Shown in pieces: positions 18,173 through 28,300 of a stretch of DNA of 64,000 bases (position 1 is the first letter of the stretch; every line of letters begins with the position of its first letter). The notes beneath the pieces are model-generated. The model saw only the letters and a program-made list of their open reading frames with translations. It searched no databases and was not told where the DNA came from. The position numbers were made by a program, and so were the translations under genes. The stretch is from Streptosporangium canum (lineage in GTDB: Bacteria; Actinomycetota; Actinomycetes; Streptosporangiales; Streptosporangiaceae). The stretch is from contig NZ_FOQY01000035.1 in the NCBI RefSeq assembly GCF_900113865.1, positions 1 to 64,000 on the forward strand, given 5' to 3'.

Positions 18173-18826
18173 GTGCGGGTGCTTGTGGTTGAGGACGAGC
18201 GGGTGCTCGCCGACGCGATCGCGACGGGGCTTCGGCGTGAGGCCATGGCCGTGGATGTGGCCTACGACGGCGGCGGCGCGCTGGAACGGACCGGTTACAT
18301 CGACTACGACGTGATCGTTCTGGACCGGGACCTGCCCGTGGTCCACGGGGACGAGGTCTGCCGCCGCCTGGTGGCCGAGCGGACCGCGTCGCGGATCCTG
18401 ATGCTGACCGCCTCGGGTGACGTGGACGACAAGGTGGAGGGGCTGGGCCTGGGCGCCGACGACTACCTGGCCAAACCCTTCGTGTTCATCGAGCTCGTGG
18501 CGCGGGTGCGGGCGCTCGGCCGCCGTTCCGCTCCGGCGCTGCCGCCGGTGCTGGAGCGGTCCGGGGTCCGGCTGGATCCGGGCAAGCGGCTGGTCAGCAG
18601 GGACGGCGAGGAGATCGCGCTCACCAAGAAGGAGTTCGCGGTCCTTGAGGAGCTGATGCGCGCCGAGGGCGCCGTCGTCAGCCAGGAGGACCTGCTGGAC
18701 AAGGCGTGGGACGAGAACATCGACCCGTTCACCAACGTGGTGCGGGTCACCATGATGACCCTGAGGAAGAAGCTGGGCGAGCCTCAGGTGATCGAGACGG
18801 TGCCCGGAGTCGGATACAAGTTGTGA
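18173..18826 (+). CDS. cutR: Response regulator, CutR type (OmpR family)
   Basis: 217 residues. Receiver domain with acidic pocket VVEDE, phospho-acceptor Asp51 in VLDRDLPVVHGDE, Thr/Ser in LMLTASG and Lys in LAKPFVF. It is followed by an OmpR-type winged helix (about 125-217, ending in IETVPGVGYKL). The wording RDLPVVHGDEVCR and the RREAMAVDVAYDG stretch are closer to Streptomyces CutR than to generic OmpR proteins, as far as I recall. GTG at 18173 is chosen because the protein then begins VRVLVVEDE; CGGGAGG is 10-15 nt upstream. The kinase gene follows directly. Confidence 0.88.
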   Translation: MRVLVVEDERVLADAIATGLRREAMAVDVAYDGGGALERTGYIDYDVIVLDRDLPVVHGDEVCRRLVAERTASRILMLTASGDVDDKVEGLGLGADDYLAKPFVFIELVARVRALGRRSAPALPPVLERSGVRLDPGKRLVSRDGEEIALTKKEFAVLEELMRAEGAVVSQEDLLDKAWDENIDPFTNVVRVTMMTLRKKLGEPQVIETVPGVGYKL

Positions 18827-18858
18827 GTTTTCCAGCAGGCGGGGGAGAGGAACGGCCC

Positions 18859-20205
18859 GTGTCCGCTCCGGCGGACGGGCCGCGCGAGTCGGTGCCCACC
18901 CATCCGATGATCAGCCCGCACTCCGAGAGGGAGGCGAGGAAGGGCGCCCAGCCTGCCTTCGCCGCTCCGGCGCGGCCCCAGCCGCCGCCGCCGACCGGCC
19001 CGCCGGTGTGGGACGGGCCGCCCCCGAAAGGCGCCTCCCCGCAACAGCCCTCGGTCCTGGACCGGGTGCGAGCGCTCATGGACCGGGTCAGCATCCGGTG
19101 GCGGCTCACCATCACCTACGGCCTGCTGTTCTTCGTGGCCGGGATGCTCCTGCTGTTCGTGATCTACATGCTGGTGGGCTGGTCCATCAACGATGCCTGG
19201 CCGCCCATCAGCCTGCCGGACGCGCCGTTCGCCTACCAGCAGAAGTTCCAGCAGGAATGGACCGGGTTCCGGCATCTCGCGATCGACGAGGCGCGTAAAG
19301 CCCTGCTCAGGCGCTCGCTGCTGGCCTTGGCGGGCGTGGGCATCCTGGCGGTCATCATCGGCTACCTCGTCGCCGACCGGGCGCTCAAGCCGATCCAGCA
19401 GATGACCACGACGGCCCGCAAGCTCTCCGGCACCACGCTCGCCCACGAGCGGATCGGCCTCAAGGGGCCCAACGACGAGCTCAAGGAGCTGGCCGACACC
19501 TTCGACGCCATGCTGACCAGGCTCAATGTGGCGTTCGACACACAGCGGAGGTTCGTGGCCAACGCCTCGCACGAGCTGCGCACCCCGTTGACGATCAACC
19601 GGACGGTCCTGGAGATCGCGCTGGGGGACCCCGAGGCGTCGGGGGATCTCAAGGCGCTGGGCCGTACGCTCCTGGAGGTCAACGCCCGCAACGAGCACCT
19701 GATCGAGGGTCTGCTGCTGCTGGCCCGCAGCGAGCGCGAGCTGAGCGTGCGCAAGCCGGTGGATGTGAAGGACGTCGCCGAGACCGCCGTGGAGCAGCTG
19801 ACCTCGCGTGCCGAGGAGGCCGGGGTCACCATGACCGCCGAGCTCCGCAGCGCCCAGACGGAAGGCGATCCGGTCCTGCTGGAGCGCTGCGTGGCGAACC
19901 TGGTGGAGAACGCGATAAAACACAACCTCCCCGAAGCCGGACGTCTCTGGGTGCGTACGGGAATGGTGGAGGGGGCCCTGGTTGTTCAGGTGGCCAACAC
20001 CGGGCCGCACGTGCCCGCGTACGAGGTGAACAGCTTGTTCGAGCCGTTTCGGCGGCTCAACGCCGACCGGGTCGAATCGGCCAGGGGAGCGGGGCTCGGG
20101 CTGTCCATCGTCCGTGCGGTCGTGCGCGCTCACGGAGGCAACGTGACCGCCGTCCCCAGGGACGGAGGAGGTCTCGTGGTGACCGTGAGACTCCGATCAC
20201 GTTGA
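18859..20205 (+). CDS. cutS: Sensor histidine kinase, CutS type
   Basis: 448 residues from the GTG at 18859, which has GGGGAGAGG 8 nt upstream. A GTG at 18823, overlapping the cutR stop, is the alternative. A Pro-rich cytoplasmic N terminus precedes TM1 (LTITYGLLFFVAGMLLLFVI), a short external loop of about 50 residues and TM2 (LLALAGVGILAVIIGYLVA). HAMP, the H-box NASHELRTPLT, N-box NLVENAIKHN, a G1-like segment VANTGPHV and G2 GAGLGLSIV follow. G1 carries Asn where most kinases have Asp. The external loop contains no cysteine. Confidence 0.9.
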   Translation: MSAPADGPRESVPTHPMISPHSEREARKGAQPAFAAPARPQPPPPTGPPVWDGPPPKGASPQQPSVLDRVRALMDRVSIRWRLTITYGLLFFVAGMLLLFVIYMLVGWSINDAWPPISLPDAPFAYQQKFQQEWTGFRHLAIDEARKALLRRSLLALAGVGILAVIIGYLVADRALKPIQQMTTTARKLSGTTLAHERIGLKGPNDELKELADTFDAMLTRLNVAFDTQRRFVANASHELRTPLTINRTVLEIALGDPEASGDLKALGRTLLEVNARNEHLIEGLLLLARSERELSVRKPVDVKDVAETAVEQLTSRAEEAGVTMTAELRSAQTEGDPVLLERCVANLVENAIKHNLPEAGRLWVRTGMVEGALVVQVANTGPHVPAYEVNSLFEPFRRLNADRVESARGAGLGLSIVRAVVRAHGGNVTAVPRDGGGLVVTVRLRSR

Positions 20206-20476
20206 TCCGGCGGGGGGCGTCTCGTTCACGCCGTACATGTGGTTGGATGTGCCGTCGAACACGGTGGTTCATGTCGCCAATGCTGTGGTTTACGCCATAT
20301 TTGGCTAACCATGCCCATTGGCGGGAGGTCCCTCACGTGTGGGGAGGTTCAGCGACCATTCCGGCGGGGTACCGAGCAGGAATCTCTCTGTCGGATTGGG
20401 CACAACTTGGGCCTCTCGGACGTTACACACGCGCGAGCCGGCGCAGACAGATAGATGAGGGGGATGGAGCAGACCG
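20206..20476. other. Intergenic region with long inverted repeat
   Basis: 271 bp after cutS without a gene. It contains CGCCAATG (20275-20282) and its exact complement CATTGGCG (20316-20323), 33 bp apart, plus ATTTGGC inside the loop, and GAAC-N6-GTTC at 20257-20270. It probably holds the promoter of the DUF4193 gene; a structured leader is possible. Confidence 0.45.
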
Positions 20477-20776
20477 ATGGCTACCGATTACGACAGCCCA
20501 CGCAAGACCGATGACGACCTCAACGAGGACAGTCTTCAGGAACTGCAGGCACGCCGTACCGACAAGTCCTCGGGCAGTATCGACATCGACGAGACGGATC
20601 TCGCCGAGTCGCTCGAACTGCCGGGTGCCGACTTGTCCAACGAGGAGCTTTCGCTCCGGGTGATTCCTCGTCAGGCCGACGAGTTCACCTGCGCGCGCTG
20701 CTTCTTGGTGCATCACCGCAGCCAGCTCGCCGTCGAAAGGAACGGCCAGCAGATCTGCCGGGAGTGCGCGGCCTGA
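20477..20776 (+). CDS. DUF4193 zinc-ribbon protein
   Basis: 99 residues. An acidic N terminus is followed by a C-terminal C-x2-C ... C-x2-C pair (FTCARCFLVHHRSQLA and ICRECAA) that should bind one zinc. DUF4193 proteins are highly conserved, small and abundant in actinobacteria; some have been linked to redox or RNA polymerase functions, but I assign none here. GGGGGATGGAG precedes the ATG. It sits behind cutRS, a linkage also seen in Streptomyces as I recall. Confidence 0.92.
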   Translation: MATDYDSPRKTDDDLNEDSLQELQARRTDKSSGSIDIDETDLAESLELPGADLSNEELSLRVIPRQADEFTCARCFLVHHRSQLAVERNGQQICRECAA

Positions 20777-20859
20777 CGATCGTTCCGATGGCCTGTCCGA
20801 TGTGTGCCCTCCGATGGAAGGGTAGGGCCCAAGGACAAGCCTTGAGGAGGTTCCGAGAC

Positions 20860-21684
20860 ATGCCGTCAGAGAACAAACAGACCGGTGCCGAGCCGGACGA
20901 CTCCACGGCCGAGGAGTCGGCCGGCACACCGGAGAACGAAGTGGCCGAGATCGTCGGCAGGCTCGCAGAGCCTGGCGACATGGAGGGCGCCGAGCGGCGA
21001 CGGCTGCTCGGCCGCCTGACCACCACTCTGGCCGACGGCGCCAGGAAGGCCAAGGCCTCCGGGACGGGCCGGGGCCGCTGGCTGGCCGACGTGTTCATGG
21101 CCGTGGCGCCCCGCATCCCCATCCGCGACCTCGCCACCCTCTCCGAGCACCACCACGGGCTCACCGCCGAGCCGCTGGCCGACGACCTCGCGCGGACCGC
21201 GTCCAAGGCCACCATGACGGTCGGCGCCATCGGGGGAGCCCTGGCCGCCGCCGAGTTCGCCGCCCCGCCCCTGCTGCTGTCGGCCCCCGCCCAGCTCGTG
21301 GCGGAGACCCTCGTGGTCGCCGCGATCGAGGTCAAGCTCATCGCCGAGCTCCACGAGGTCTACGGCATAGCGGTGCCCGGCACCGGCTCCCAGCGGGCGG
21401 TGGTCTACGTGACCGCCTGGTCCAGGCAGCGCGGGGTCGATCCCATGTCCCCCGGCTCGGTCACCGTCGCCCTGGGCGCGGCCACCAAGACCGCCCTGCG
21501 CAACCGGCTGATGCGCACCCTCGGCCGCCATCTGACCACGCTGGGCCCCTTCCTCACCGGCGCCGTGGCCGGAGGGGTGCTCAACCGCGCCGCCACCAGG
21601 AAGCTCGCCGACATCGTCCGGGCGGATCTGCGGGCTCATCGGGGAATTCAAGTGGAAAGTCATAGAAACGCCCGAATTGGGTAG
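20860..21684 (+). CDS. Conserved hypothetical protein with Ala-rich hydrophobic centre
   Basis: 274 residues from the ATG at 20860, with GAGGAGG 8-9 nt upstream. A charged acidic N terminus (1-50) precedes a helical region. A hydrophobic section (about 105-160: MTVGAIGGALAAAEFAAPPL, LVVAAIEVKLIAELHEVYG) is not clearly membrane-spanning. A basic C-terminal part with a Gly-rich hydrophobic stretch near 235-250 follows. I do not recognise the family by name. It lies between the DUF4193 and otsA genes, same strand. Confidence 0.75.
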   Translation: MPSENKQTGAEPDDSTAEESAGTPENEVAEIVGRLAEPGDMEGAERRRLLGRLTTTLADGARKAKASGTGRGRWLADVFMAVAPRIPIRDLATLSEHHHGLTAEPLADDLARTASKATMTVGAIGGALAAAEFAAPPLLLSAPAQLVAETLVVAAIEVKLIAELHEVYGIAVPGTGSQRAVVYVTAWSRQRGVDPMSPGSVTVALGAATKTALRNRLMRTLGRHLTTLGPFLTGAVAGGVLNRAATRKLADIVRADLRAHRGIQVESHRNARIG

Positions 21685-21718
21685 TCGTTATGGGTAAGAC
21701 GACTATCTGGAGGAATCT

Positions 21719-23092
<1,374 letters not shown>

Positions 23093-23122
23093 GACCCCGG
23101 GGCTCCCTCGCACTGCCCGCCG

Positions 23123-23419
23123 TCAGGAGGCGACCTCCTTGGCCGTGTTCTTCACGGCCTTCCAGGCGTTGTAGCGCTTCTTGGCGGTGCGGGCCACCAC
23201 GATCTGGGCGACCTGCATGCCCACGCCCATCACCACGGCGTAGCCGATCGCCTCGCCGAGGCTGATGTCCAGCGACTCGTTGTCCGCCGGCGGCTTCCTG
23301 CCGGTCGTCTTCTCCCAGGCGAACCCGATGACCTTCCTGGCGCCCCAGGCGGTGGCCAGGCCCACCAGGCCGCCGATGGCCCGCCATGCCATGTCCTGCT
23401 TCTCGGTCTTGTCGGCCAT
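23123..23419 (-). CDS. DUF4235 small membrane protein
   Basis: 98 residues from the ATG at 23419, preceded by GGGGAGGA. The pattern MAWRAIGGLVGLATAWGARK followed by a second hydrophobic segment (EAIGYAVVMGVGMQVAQIVV) and a basic C terminus with RYNAWK matches DUF4235. Function unknown. It lies between otsA and valS on the opposite strand. Confidence 0.85.
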   Translation of the reverse strand: MADKTEKQDMAWRAIGGLVGLATAWGARKVIGFAWEKTTGRKPPADNESLDISLGEAIGYAVVMGVGMQVAQIVVARTAKKRYNAWKAVKNTAKEVAS

Positions 23420-23504
23420 ATGGGTCCTCCCCTTTTTTTCGCTCCGCACAGGAACACTAGTCTCCAACAGCGTCGCACCGCGTGAAGCAATACCATAGGG
23501 AGGC

Positions 23505-26042
23505 ATGACACAACAGCGACCGCGCCATGCGCCCATGCCCGAGAAACCGACTCTCGACGGGCTGGAAGCCGTATGCGCAGCCCGCTGGGAGACCGAGGGC
23601 ACCTACCGTTTCGACAGGTCGCGCACGCGGGACGAGATCTACTCGATCGACACCCCGCCGCCGACCGTCTCCGGGTCCCTGCACGTCGGCCACGTCTTCT
23701 CCTACACCCACACCGACACGATCGCCCGCTTCCAGCGCATGCGCGGTCGCGAGGTCTTCTACCCCATGGGCTGGGACGACAACGGCCTGCCCACCGAGCG
23801 CCGGGTGCAGAACCACTTCGGCGTGCGCTGCGACCCCTCCATCCCCTACGACCCGCGGTTCGAGCCACCGGCCAGGCCCGACGCCAAACGGCAGATCCCC
23901 GTCTCGCGCCGTAACTTCATCGAGCTGTGCGAGCGGCTCACGATCGAGGACGAGAAGGCGTTCGAGGAGCTCTGGCGCCGGCTGGGCCTGTCGGTGGACT
24001 GGTCGCTGACCTACGCCACCATCGACGGCGGCGCGCGGGCCGCCTCCCAGCGCGCGTTCCTGCGCAACCTGGCCCGCGGCGAGGCCTACGTGGCGGAGGC
24101 CCCCACGCTGTGGGACGTCACCTTCCGTACGGCCGTCGCCCAGGCCGAGCTGGAGGACCGGGAGTGGCCCGGCGCCTTCCACCGGCTCGGTTTCACCCTC
24201 TCCGAGGAGCAGCGGGCCAGGGGGTTCGGCGACCGCGTCTGGATCGAGACGACCCGTCCCGAGCTGATGCCCGCCTGCGTGGCGCTGGTGGCCCACCCCG
24301 ACGACGAGCGCTACCGGCCGCTGTTCGGCACCACGGTGCGCACGCCGCTGTTCGGCGTCGAGGTGCCGGTGCTGGCCCATCACCTGGCGGAGCCCGACAA
24401 GGGCTCCGGCATAGCGATGATCTGCACCTTCGGCGACATCACCGACGTCACCTGGTGGCGTGAGCTGAACCTGCCCACCCGCGCGGTCGTCGGCTGGGAC
24501 GGCCGGATGCTCCCCGAGGCGCCCGAGGGCGTCCCGGCGGAGCCGTACGCCGAGCTGGCGGGCAGGACCCTGCACGGCGCCCGCGAGCGGATCGTGGAGC
24601 TGCTGCGCGGATCCGGCGACATGGAGGGCGAGCCGCGGCCGGTCAAGCGCGCGGTGAAGTTCTACGAGAAGGGCGACCGGCCCCTGGAGATCGTCACCAC
24701 CCGCCAGTGGTACGTCCGCAACGGCGGGCGCGACCACGGGCTCAGGGACGCGCTCCTGGCGCGCGGCGAGGAGCTGTCCTGGCATCCGCCCCACATGAAG
24801 GTCCGCTACGACAACTGGGTGGAGGGCCTGGCGGGCGACTGGCTGATCTCCCGGCAGCGGTTCTTCGGCGTGCCCATCCCGGTGTGGTACCCGCTGGACG
24901 GCGCGGGCGAGCCCGACCGCTCCTCGCCGATCGTGCCGGAGGAGTCCACGCTGCCCATCGACCCCTCCAGCGACGTGCCGCCCGGCTACACCGAGGACCA
25001 GCGGGGCAAGCCGGGAGGCTTCGCCGGTGACCCGGACGTCATGGACACCTGGGCCACCTCCTCGCTGAGCCCGCAGATCGCGGGCGGCTGGGAGCGGGAC
25101 GAGGACCTGTTCGAGCGGGTCTTCCCCATGGACCTGCGCCCGCAGGCCCACGAGATCATCCGGACCTGGCTGTTCTCGACGGTGGTCCGGGCGCACCTGG
25201 AGCGGGGCACCCTGCCCTGGCGCAACGCCGCCATCTCCGGATGGATCCTCGACCCGGACCGCAAGAAGATGTCCAAGTCCGTGGGGAACGTCGTCACCCC
25301 GCTCGGCCTGCTGGAGCAGTACGGCTCGGACGCGGTCCGCTACTGGGCGGCCCACGGCCGTCCGGGCACCGACACCGCCTTCGACACCGGCCAGATCAAG
25401 ATCGGCCGCCGTCTGGCGATCAAGATCCTGAACGCCTCCAGGTTCGTCCTGAGCCTGGGGGAGGACGGCGGCGAGGTCACCGAGCCGATCGACCTGTCGA
25501 TGCTGGCCCGGCTGTCGCAGGTGGTCGGCGAGGCCACCGAGGCGTTCGAGGCCTACGACTACACCCGCGCGCTGGAGCGGACCGAGCGGTTCTTCTGGGA
25601 GTTCTGCGACGACTACCTGGAGCTGGTCAAGGCCAGGGCCTACGACGGCGGCGCGGCGGCTCGCTCGGCCCACGCGGCGCTGCGCGAGGCGCTGGACGTC
25701 ATGCTCCGGCTGTTCGCCCCCTTCCTGCCGTTCGTCACCGAGGAGGTCTGGTCCTGGTGGCGCGAGGGATCGGTGCACCGGGCGTCCTGGCCCACGCCCT
25801 CCGAGCGGGGCGGGGAGGCGGAGCTGCTCCCGGTGGTGGCCACGGTCCTCGGCCGGGTGCGCAAGGCCAAGTCCGACGCCAAACTGTCGATGCGCGGCGA
25901 GGTCTCCCGGCTGACCGTCACCGGCGCCCAGGCCGATCTCGTACGGCAGGCGCAGGACGACCTGTGCGGCGCGGGCGTCATCGAGGAGTTCGTGCTCCGG
26001 CCCGGCGAGGGCGACCTGCTGGTGGAGGTCGCCCTGGCCTGA
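23505..26042 (+). CDS. valS: Valyl-tRNA synthetase
   Basis: 845 residues, class I synthetase. It has the HIGH motif as GSLHVGHVFSYTH, the PMGWDDNGLPTE segment, the CP1 editing domain (about 200-340) with the ETTRPELMPACVALVAHPDD motif, KKMSKSVGN and a C-terminal anticodon-binding region. It is shorter than the E. coli enzyme and ends without an extended coiled coil, like the archaeal-type ValS of many actinobacteria. GGGAGG lies 2-3 nt before the ATG, which is close. No T-box leader fits in the 85-bp gap to the divergent DUF4235 gene. Confidence 0.96.
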   Translation: MTQQRPRHAPMPEKPTLDGLEAVCAARWETEGTYRFDRSRTRDEIYSIDTPPPTVSGSLHVGHVFSYTHTDTIARFQRMRGREVFYPMGWDDNGLPTERRVQNHFGVRCDPSIPYDPRFEPPARPDAKRQIPVSRRNFIELCERLTIEDEKAFEELWRRLGLSVDWSLTYATIDGGARAASQRAFLRNLARGEAYVAEAPTLWDVTFRTAVAQAELEDREWPGAFHRLGFTLSEEQRARGFGDRVWIETTRPELMPACVALVAHPDDERYRPLFGTTVRTPLFGVEVPVLAHHLAEPDKGSGIAMICTFGDITDVTWWRELNLPTRAVVGWDGRMLPEAPEGVPAEPYAELAGRTLHGARERIVELLRGSGDMEGEPRPVKRAVKFYEKGDRPLEIVTTRQWYVRNGGRDHGLRDALLARGEELSWHPPHMKVRYDNWVEGLAGDWLISRQRFFGVPIPVWYPLDGAGEPDRSSPIVPEESTLPIDPSSDVPPGYTEDQRGKPGGFAGDPDVMDTWATSSLSPQIAGGWERDEDLFERVFPMDLRPQAHEIIRTWLFSTVVRAHLERGTLPWRNAAISGWILDPDRKKMSKSVGNVVTPLGLLEQYGSDAVRYWAAHGRPGTDTAFDTGQIKIGRRLAIKILNASRFVLSLGEDGGEVTEPIDLSMLARLSQVVGEATEAFEAYDYTRALERTERFFWEFCDDYLELVKARAYDGGAAARSAHAALREALDVMLRLFAPFLPFVTEEVWSWWREGSVHRASWPTPSERGGEAELLPVVATVLGRVRKAKSDAKLSMRGEVSRLTVTGAQADLVRQAQDDLCGAGVIEEFVLRPGEGDLLVEVALA

Positions 26043-26119
26043 TCCCACACAAGTCTGTCCTCCCGGTCGGGTGGTCCTGCCGTACGGTCGGAGCACGACA
26101 GGTGAGGGGAGGACAGGGC

Positions 26120-26194
26120 ATGACTCCAGGCTGCGGTAACTGTGACTGCTACCTCGACGACAGGGTGATCTCCCGGCCGCCGCAGGAGCGCTGA
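26120..26194 (+). CDS. Tiny Cys-rich ORF, 24 aa
   Basis: A 24-residue ORF 77 bp behind valS: MTPGCGNCDCYLDD followed by RVISRPPQER. A strong GAGGGGAGGACAGGG precedes the ATG at about 7 nt, and a U-tailed terminator follows 19 bp after its stop, so it looks like a deliberate small gene. Three cysteines lie in C-G-N-C-D-C spacing, suggesting metal binding or a redox or peptide-natural-product precursor. No modification enzymes are adjacent. I do not recognise the family. Confidence 0.5.
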   Translation: MTPGCGNCDCYLDDRVISRPPQER

Positions 26195-26213
26195 TCCGGA
26201 CCGCACGACGCGG

Positions 26214-26244
26214 GGAGGGGCCGGTCATCCCGGCCCCTCCTTTT
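26214..26244 (+). terminator. Rho-independent terminator
   Basis: Perfect 11-bp stem GGAGGGGCCGG (26214-26224) with CCGGCCCCTCC (26230-26240), five-base loop, followed by TTTT. It ends the transcript of the 24-aa ORF, possibly together with valS. Confidence 0.9.
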
Positions 26245-26300
26245 CGTATCCGGCCGATAACCCCGCGCACTGTCGGCCGCGGCGTGACAGTCTGGAAAGC

Positions 26301-27734
26301 GTGATCTCCGATCGGGAACGTCTGACGCAGTTGGTGCCGCGCACGCTGCTCCGCCTGGCCGCGTGGAGCCTGTGCCTGATCATCATCGGCTGGGCCGTCT
26401 TCTACTTCGCGCAGTTCATCGCGATGCTGCGCATCGTGGTCCTGCCCGTGGCCATCGCGCTGTTACTCACCGCGCTGCTGTTCCCGGTCACCCGCAGGCT
26501 CCGGGCGATGGGCATGCGGCCGATCTACGCCACGTGGGTCACCCTGCTCATCGCGCTCGCGGTGCTGGGCGGCATCGGCTGGTTCATCGGGGTGCGGGCC
26601 AACGACGAGTTCCCCGGACTCGTCGACCAGGTCCGGGCGACCTCCAAGACCGTGGAGGACTGGCTCTACACCGGGCCGCTGCACCTGAAGCCCAGCCAGC
26701 TCAGCACGTGGATCGACGAGATCGCCGTTCAGGTCACCACGCAGCGCAACCAGATCACCCAGACGGTGCTCACCGGCGCCACCGTGGCGCTGGAGGTGCT
26801 GGCCTCCATCGTGCTGCTGCTGTTCGTCACGTTCTTCCTGCTCAAGGACGGCGACCGGATCTGGGCGTGGTTCCTGCGGGCCTTCGGGGGGACCGCGCCC
26901 CGCGTGGACCGGGCCGGGCGGGCCGCCTGGGTGACGCTCTCGCACTACGTCCAGGGCACGGTGGCGGTGGCCGGCGTGCACGGCGTGATCATGGGCATCG
27001 TGCTCGCCGGGATGGGCGTGCCGCTCTGGGCGCCGCTGGCGGTGCTGATCTTCCTGGCCAGCTTCATCCCCATCGTCGGCATCTTCTTCGCCGGCGCGGT
27101 CGCGACCCTGGTCACCCTCGGCGCCAAGGGCCCGATCTACGCCCTGATCTTCCTGGGCATCCTGGTGGTGGAGCAGCAGCTGGAGAACCACGTGCTCCAG
27201 CCGCTGATCGTCGGCCGGGCGCTGAGCTTCCACCCGCTGGCCATCATCCTGGTGCTGGCCGTGGGCGGCATCCTGGCGGGCATCGCCGGGGCCGCGGTGG
27301 CGGTGCCCGTCGCCGCCGTGATCTACCGGGCTCTGCCCGAGCTCAGCAGCGATCCGCCGAGGGCGCTGCCCGCCGTACCCGAGCCGCCCGAACCGCCTGA
27401 GCCGCCGGAGCGGGACGGGTCGTCGGAGCGGGACGGGTCGCCGGAGCCGGGCCGGTCATCGGATCAGGGCCACTCGCCGGAGCGGGACGGGTCGTCGGAG
27501 CGGGACGGGTCGTCGGAGCCCGACCCGACGCCGGAGCCGGGCCGGTCATCGGATCAGGGCCACTCGCCGGAGCGGGACGGGTCGTCGGAGCGGGACGGGT
27601 CGCCGGAGCCGGACCAGCCGTCGGAGCCGGGCCGGTCGCCGGGGCGGGACGAGTCGCAGGGGCGGGGCCGGCCTGCCGGGGTCGCCGAGCCCTTCGTGCC
27701 CGTGAATGAGGGATCACCGCAGCCCAAGGGGTAA
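26301..27734 (+). CDS. AI-2E family (PerM-like) transporter with repetitive C-terminal tail
   Basis: 477 residues. About 7-8 hydrophobic segments with the family features VILFVTFFLLKDGDRIW-like text, FLASFIPIVGIFFAG and VEQQLENHVLQPLIVGRALSFHPL identify the AI-2E/PerM permease family. True substrates are largely unknown and AI-2 export is not implied. From about residue 350 the protein becomes a disordered PEPPEPP and SERDGSPEPGRSSDQ repeat tail of about 110 residues, absent from typical members. The GTG start has only a weak GGA upstream. Confidence 0.87.
   Translation: MISDRERLTQLVPRTLLRLAAWSLCLIIIGWAVFYFAQFIAMLRIVVLPVAIALLLTALLFPVTRRLRAMGMRPIYATWVTLLIALAVLGGIGWFIGVRANDEFPGLVDQVRATSKTVEDWLYTGPLHLKPSQLSTWIDEIAVQVTTQRNQITQTVLTGATVALEVLASIVLLLFVTFFLLKDGDRIWAWFLRAFGGTAPRVDRAGRAAWVTLSHYVQGTVAVAGVHGVIMGIVLAGMGVPLWAPLAVLIFLASFIPIVGIFFAGAVATLVTLGAKGPIYALIFLGILVVEQQLENHVLQPLIVGRALSFHPLAIILVLAVGGILAGIAGAAVAVPVAAVIYRALPELSSDPPRALPAVPEPPEPPEPPERDGSSERDGSPEPGRSSDQGHSPERDGSSERDGSSEPDPTPEPGRSSDQGHSPERDGSSERDGSPEPDQPSEPGRSPGRDESQGRGRPAGVAEPFVPVNEGSPQPKG
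27441..27602 (+). repeat. 72-bp direct repeat inside transporter tail
   Basis: Bases 27441-27512 recur identically at 27531-27602, a 90-bp period, embedded in shorter GGAGCGGGACGGGTCG units. They encode the hydrophilic tail of the AI-2E family protein. Identity at third positions suggests recent duplication. Confidence 0.9.
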
Positions 27735-27745
27735 CGTTCTGCTCC

Positions 27746-28300
27746 GTGACCCGTTCCACCGTGACAACCCCTCCCCCGGGAGCGGCCCGGCCCCAGGCGC
27801 TCCCCGGCGCGCCCGCGCCCGGCACCCCGCTCGGCCCGCACTACAGCCGCTGCTTCGGCTGCGGCGACCAGCATCCGACCGGCCTGCACCTGACGGCCAC
27901 CTCGCCTGACGGGACCACGGTGGTCGCCGAGTTCACCGTGGGGGAGGCGCACCAGGGTGCGCCGGGCCTGGCTCACGGCGGCGTGCTGGCCGCGGCGATG
28001 GACGAGGTCATCGGCATGTCCATCTGGCTCTTCCAGCGCCCCTACGTCACCGGGCGGCTGGAGACCGACTATCTGGCGCCGGTCCCGGTCGGCACCACCC
28101 TGCATCTGCGCGCCTGGTGCACCGGGATGTCCGGCCGGAAGGCGTACCTTGAGGCTGAGGGGCGGATCGGCTCCCCGGACGGCCCGGTCGCCGTGCGCGC
28201 CGCCGCGCTCTTCGTCGAGGTCGGCATGGAACACTTCGCCAAGCACGGTGATGCCCAGGCCATCATCGACGAACATCACGAGTACGAGGTGAATCCGTGA
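27746..28300 (+). CDS. PaaI-family hotdog thioesterase
   Basis: 184 residues. A Pro/Ala-rich N terminus precedes SRCFGCGDQHPTGLHL, a Cys-x2-Cys segment typical of this subgroup. The hotdog motif APGLAHGGVLAAAMDEVIG carries the HGG loop and catalytic acid. It probably hydrolyses an acyl-CoA thioester. It overlaps dut by four bases (GTGA), so the two are translationally coupled. The start is uncertain, since the first about 25 residues are low complexity. Confidence 0.86.
   Translation: MTRSTVTTPPPGAARPQALPGAPAPGTPLGPHYSRCFGCGDQHPTGLHLTATSPDGTTVVAEFTVGEAHQGAPGLAHGGVLAAAMDEVIGMSIWLFQRPYVTGRLETDYLAPVPVGTTLHLRAWCTGMSGRKAYLEAEGRIGSPDGPVAVRAAALFVEVGMEHFAKHGDAQAIIDEHHEYEVNP

Noticed and set aside
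20257..20270. GAAC-N6-GTTC as an SOS (LexA) box
   Set aside because: Actinobacterial SOS boxes need GAAC-N4-GTTC; the spacing here is six.
23457..26270. A 937-codon reverse open frame opposite valS, with similar ones opposite pnkp (39937-42750) and SNF2 (3-2315)
   Set aside because: No domain, signal or ribosome-binding site, and composition typical of antisense frames in high-GC DNA.
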